A stretch of 64,000 nt of DNA from Hippophae tibetana (lineage: Eukaryota; Streptophyta; Magnoliopsida; Rosales; Elaeagnaceae): positions 70,625,340 to 70,689,339 of the forward strand of contig CM072812.1 in NCBI GenBank assembly GCA_037013495.1, in the 5' to 3' direction. The translations under genes were made by a program, and so were the position numbers. The notes under the pieces were generated by a model, which saw only the letters and a list, made by a program, of their open reading frames with translations, was not told the origin of the DNA and made no database searches. Of this stretch, positions 60,414 through 64,000 are shown one piece after another (within the stretch, counting starts at the first letter, position 1; every line of letters starts with the position of its first letter).

Positions 60414-60720
60414 GGAGAACACCGTTGTTAGATCTATGTGGGAGGTAAGCTGACTTTGTTAAAGAGTGCTGCTGCAGTTGCTTTCACTGTAATCTTGTTT
60501 GTATTACTAGAATAGTTTGTGACACAGTTGCATCTCCCGGATCCCAAATTAATTACATGGTGACATTAATTTGATTATATGCATGTGTTGCTTGATTGGA
60601 TGTTTTATTCCATTTATGATTAATGCCATAATTTACTTGGCCAATTAATTAGGTGAAAAATCAAATGCATGTGCAATTGGAAGATTAATATGTTTAGATT
60701 GTAAATGAAATGACATATTT
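60414..60720 (+). other. FLDH 3' UTR and downstream flank
   Basis: Probable 3' UTR. No AATAAA is obvious close to the stop. AT-rich flank follows up to the inverted-repeat element. Confidence 0.4.
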
Positions 60721-60721
60721 A

Positions 60722-61862
60722 CATGAGGATGAAATTAATTGAGATAAGATGTTTATGAGATTCATGAGACAAATCTTTATTTTTTAAAACTCATCTTATC
60801 TTGTTTCGTTTAATTTTTAATGAAATGAGATATTAATGAAATGATACTAATTAAGATATATTATTTGTCTCTAATGGGTCTAAATGAGACAATTAAGAAT
60901 ACAAAAACAATAGAAAATATGACAAATGATAAATTATAATGTAAGTTTAATAAGAAAAAAAATGATATAAACATATATTTAAAGTTAGGTTTATTAGAAC
61001 TACAATCTAAATGAGATAAAATGAGATGAAATAATATTTATATGAATTGTGATGATATTGCATCATGAGTTTATTAGCGATATTAAATGAGAGATGTGAT
61101 GAGATGAAAGATCTCATTTTACTTGCATCTTCAGTGGAATATGTATCCTTATGTTTTAGGGTGCTTGAGCCTACTAAATGCTATGCTATTAATGTTACGA
61201 ATGTAGATAAGTGACTTGGTATTTAATGTGTAGGAATGCCAATTGTGATTCATTTATGGATCCGACTAATAATCTGAGAGTAATATGTGTGTAATTTGAA
61301 TTGTCGTGGCAATTTGGTGGAAATTGTTGTCACAATATTTTGATTCTATAAATAGAGTGGTAAACTAACAAATATATGATATAACTATTATATGATATAA
61401 CTATTATAAAAGTTGTAAATATATCATCTAATTTTATGAGTGATAAAAATAGTATTATTATGTTATTTTTTGATAATTATATTATATTTTTGGTGGTAAA
61501 TTTATAAAATCAATAAGAAGTTTGGTGATAAATTTGTACCTTAGAAATATAAAATGGGTTGTTTAATTTCATCCCAGGTCTCATTTAGTATTTTAATGTG
61601 GTCATGGTATAACATAGTTTCATTTCATTTAAATATTACATCTTTTAAAAAATAATTTTGTATCATAATTTCTATTGTTTTGTATTTTTACTTGTGTCAT
61701 TTAGGTCCATTAAGTACAAATAAGATATCTCAATAGTATCATTTCATTAACTTCTTATTTTACTAAAAATTAAGTGAGATAAGACAAGCTGAGTTTTGAA
61801 AATTAATAAATTGTATCATGAATCTTATTAGCATTTTATCTCATTTATACTTCTGGTACCAT
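60722..61862. repeat. Inverted-repeat (foldback/MITE-like) structure, about 1.1 kb
   Basis: The left arm (about 60722-60950) and right arm (about 61630-61862) are imperfect reverse complements over about 200 bp. The left holds gattcatgagacaaatc, taatgaaatgatact and aaaacaatagaaa; the right holds their complements. Arms contain GAGATAAGATG-type hairpins. No transposase and no clear target duplication. Confidence 0.6.
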
Positions 61863-62339
61863 TAATAAGAAGTTTGGTTGTAGATTTATACAAGTAATAA
61901 AGAATTTGGTGGTTGATTTCTCATAACAATGATAGATTTGTATCACTAATAATATTTTAGTGTTATTTTTTATTCAATAAAATTAGATGATATATTTATA
62001 ACTTTAATATTAATTCGATGATATCGTGCTTTGTATTTTTGTTAGAATGCAACATCTTTATAAAGAGATGTGCTCATGGATTTTGTGTGTGTGATATGTT
62101 TTGTATGGATATGTGGTCTATAAAATATTTTTTTATGTATGTTGTATAGATTTGAGTAAACTAATAAATCTACTATTAAATATTTACTTTTTGTATAAAT
62201 CTACAACTAAAGCTTGGCTCTTAACAAATTACCACTGGAATTTTCCCATGTGTTATAGTCAACATTACACTTTCACCAAGCTCTATAACAAGCCTCACTT
62301 CCTCTTGAACACATATGATCATTATTCATTAATTGACCA
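61863..62339. other. AT-rich flank
   Basis: No gene or motif recognised; probably flank of the copia gag fragment. Confidence 0.4.
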
Positions 62340-62870
62340 TTTATCCTTATGTGTATTGTATGAGATTTTGAACGGCCCGTGGGAGAGTGTTCAGGATACA
62401 GTGCACTAAGAAAGATTTTGACATCTCAATCTCGAGATTCTTAAGTTGAGCTGCAGATTCTCTCATTTTCATAATGTGCTCGCGCACACTTTTCACACTG
62501 GTGAGTCTTAAGGAAGAGAACTTCATAATAAGGATGCTTGGCAAAGCCTTATATGAAGTGACGAATTGATCATCAATGGCTGGCTTTTAGCAGATCCTAC
62601 ACATTGTTATGCTGATCAATAGAACCACGAATACTAGCAAAAATCTTAGTCTTAATGAACATCACACTAAGGTGATTAAGTCGCTCCCATTGTTCGTAAA
62701 GCGTGATATTCGCTGGAGTGCTGATTTCAGTAATTTTAGGTCGTTCATTTTTCTTAATAGCATAGTCAATATCCATCCATCCTAGATGAAGGAGAATACT
62801 TTCCTTCCAAACTTTATAATTATCCCTTTTTAATTCGGGAATGTTACAACATATATAAGAAAAATTCACA
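62340..62870 (-). pseudogene. Copia gag fragment, broken
   Basis: Minus-strand segments 62869-62597 (IPELKRDNYKVWKESILLHL, GSIDQHNNV) and 62544-62347 (LIMKFSSLRLTSVKSVREHI, ILNTLPRAVQ) match the copia gag N-terminus and UBN2-like core. No LTR or pol was recognised nearby. Confidence 0.7.
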
Positions 62871-63750
62871 GGTTGTAAATTTACGATTAAAGATTATATG
62901 TTTTTTAAAATTTGAAACCTAAATTAAAATCGACCTTTACCAATGTAAATCATGACAAATATGAATCTAGTGACATAAAACTTGCCTATAGGTTAAAATT
63001 CTAATTCAATTAGATTTATTTTAATTTTATGATAAAACTATCAAATTATGTTCCTTTTTCTAATCCCTATGGGTAAATTAAAAAATATATTTTGATATTA
63101 TATCATAATTAATCACATTAAATATAATAAAAATTCATGTGGGAAAAGCTTTATTATATCACATATGATTAATCACAATTAATATTTATTTTTCTAAATG
63201 TTATCCTAAATAAATCTTATTATAATTTTAATTACTTAAAGATGGTGTGACTACTCTCTAATTAATTAAACTATATGAATCACTTAAATATTAACTAAAT
63301 TCTTAGGATCAATTATTGTATAGAATCATAAATAATATTAATTTAATTTCAAGTGTACAAATATTATCTATCTTAAGATTGTATGTATAAAGAAATGACA
63401 ATACATTATACAAGTAAAATAAATAATATTAGTACTAATTAAATCCATAAAGAGCTATTAACAATTAATTTCATTATGCATAAATTATTTAACCAAATTT
63501 CATATGTATAATAAATTACAAAATTTATATATATATAAATACCAAAACAAATAATTTAAGCATAATGAATTTAAACATAATTTTTAATGTCCCAAAAATT
63601 ATTGAAGTAAATGTTACATGTATAAGAAATATTATATATGTGACAAAATTAAGTTAAATAGTTAATCATATTAAAATCACATTATGAATTTTTTTAATAA
63701 AAATTAAATTCTGAATACATATAATAATAAACCCTATATATATAATAACA
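62871..63750. other. AT-rich intergenic DNA
   Basis: Very AT-rich. No gene, repeat structure or domain seen. Confidence 0.5.
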
Positions 63751-63754
63751 TAAT

Positions 63755-63960
63755 ATGCATTGTGGCCTAGTGGATTGTGCGTTGAATACTCCCTTAGGAT
63801 ACCAGGTTTTGAGTATTATGAACAACACAAATTTTTTTTCCGGGCAAGTCATCTTCAGCCTTCAACCGAGTCAACTTGACCCGGTTTCAACCCTAACAGA
63901 TACCTGGCCGTATCTCTCGATTCCGGTGATAAAATTCGTCTTTCTTTTAATCAAAATTCT
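63755..63960 (+). mobile_element. Possible tRNA-derived SINE
   Basis: A box-A-like TGGCCTAGTGG at about 63763 and a box-B-like AGGTTTTGAGT about 34 bp later have SINE spacing. The 77-codon frame here is then spurious. The right end was not found. Confidence 0.35.
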
Positions 63961-64000
63961 TATAATTGTATTTTCAAGTGATTCATGATCTCAATTTGAA

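Noticed and set aside
1-64000. CRISPR arrays, bacterial operons, tRNA or rRNA genes
   Set aside because: No regularly spaced short repeats, no bacterial-type gene packing and no complete tRNA or rRNA signature seen.

Overview
This is a plant nuclear window, most likely a woody dicot such as grapevine (Vitis). The evidence is the AT-rich sequence, GT-AG introns, Ty1/copia and Ty3/gypsy elements, an endogenous caulimovirid, and one plant-type gene recognised from family knowledge. The genus is an inference. Only one host gene is seen; most of the rest is nested transposon fossil. No tRNA or rRNA gene, CRISPR array or bacterial-type operon was seen.

Layout. 1-6,085: a minus-strand copia-like element with a gag region but no visible pol. 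6,240-7,424: a plus-strand copia fragment. 8,279-31,430: an old Caulimoviridae (Florendovirus/Petuvirus-like) integration on the minus strand. It was split by (i) a solo LTR at 10,249-12,117, (ii) a whole copia-like insertion at 14,622-26,355 with LTRs at both ends and an AATAC target duplication, itself carrying two further gypsy-type LTRs, and (iii) a third gypsy LTR lying between two copies of a ~670 bp repeat (26,719-29,663). 32,213-34,540: a plus-strand copia LTR and gag fragment. 36,472-38,286: another solo LTR of the same gypsy family. 38,287-43,873: AT-rich DNA with tandem duplications leading up to the host gene.

The host gene (43,874-60,413, plus strand, five exons) encodes an extended short-chain dehydrogenase/reductase that I recognise as farnesol dehydrogenase-like (FLDH). 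Intron 2 is about 14.3 kb and holds a multi-level nest: a minus-strand copia-like LTR/gag, a Mutator-like element with a 9-bp duplication, a degenerate plus-strand copia, a gypsy fragment with a solo LTR in it, and a plus-strand copia RNase H region split by a minus-strand copia with long open pol segments. The gene shows three oddities of its own: Asp for Gly in the dinucleotide-binding loop, no AG at the expected start of exon 3, and a 29-bp tandem duplication across the exon 4 splice acceptor. Downstream lie an inverted-repeat element (60,722-61,862), a copia gag fragment (62,340-62,870) and a possible SINE near the right edge.

The most interesting points are the pol-less gag-bearing copia-like family seen twice, the paired TGACGTCA boxes upstream of the TATA box in the recurrent gypsy LTR, the repeat-LTR-repeat duplication inside the caulimovirid fossil, and the duplicated splice acceptor in FLDH. 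All calls were made by eye; no alignment or database search was run.
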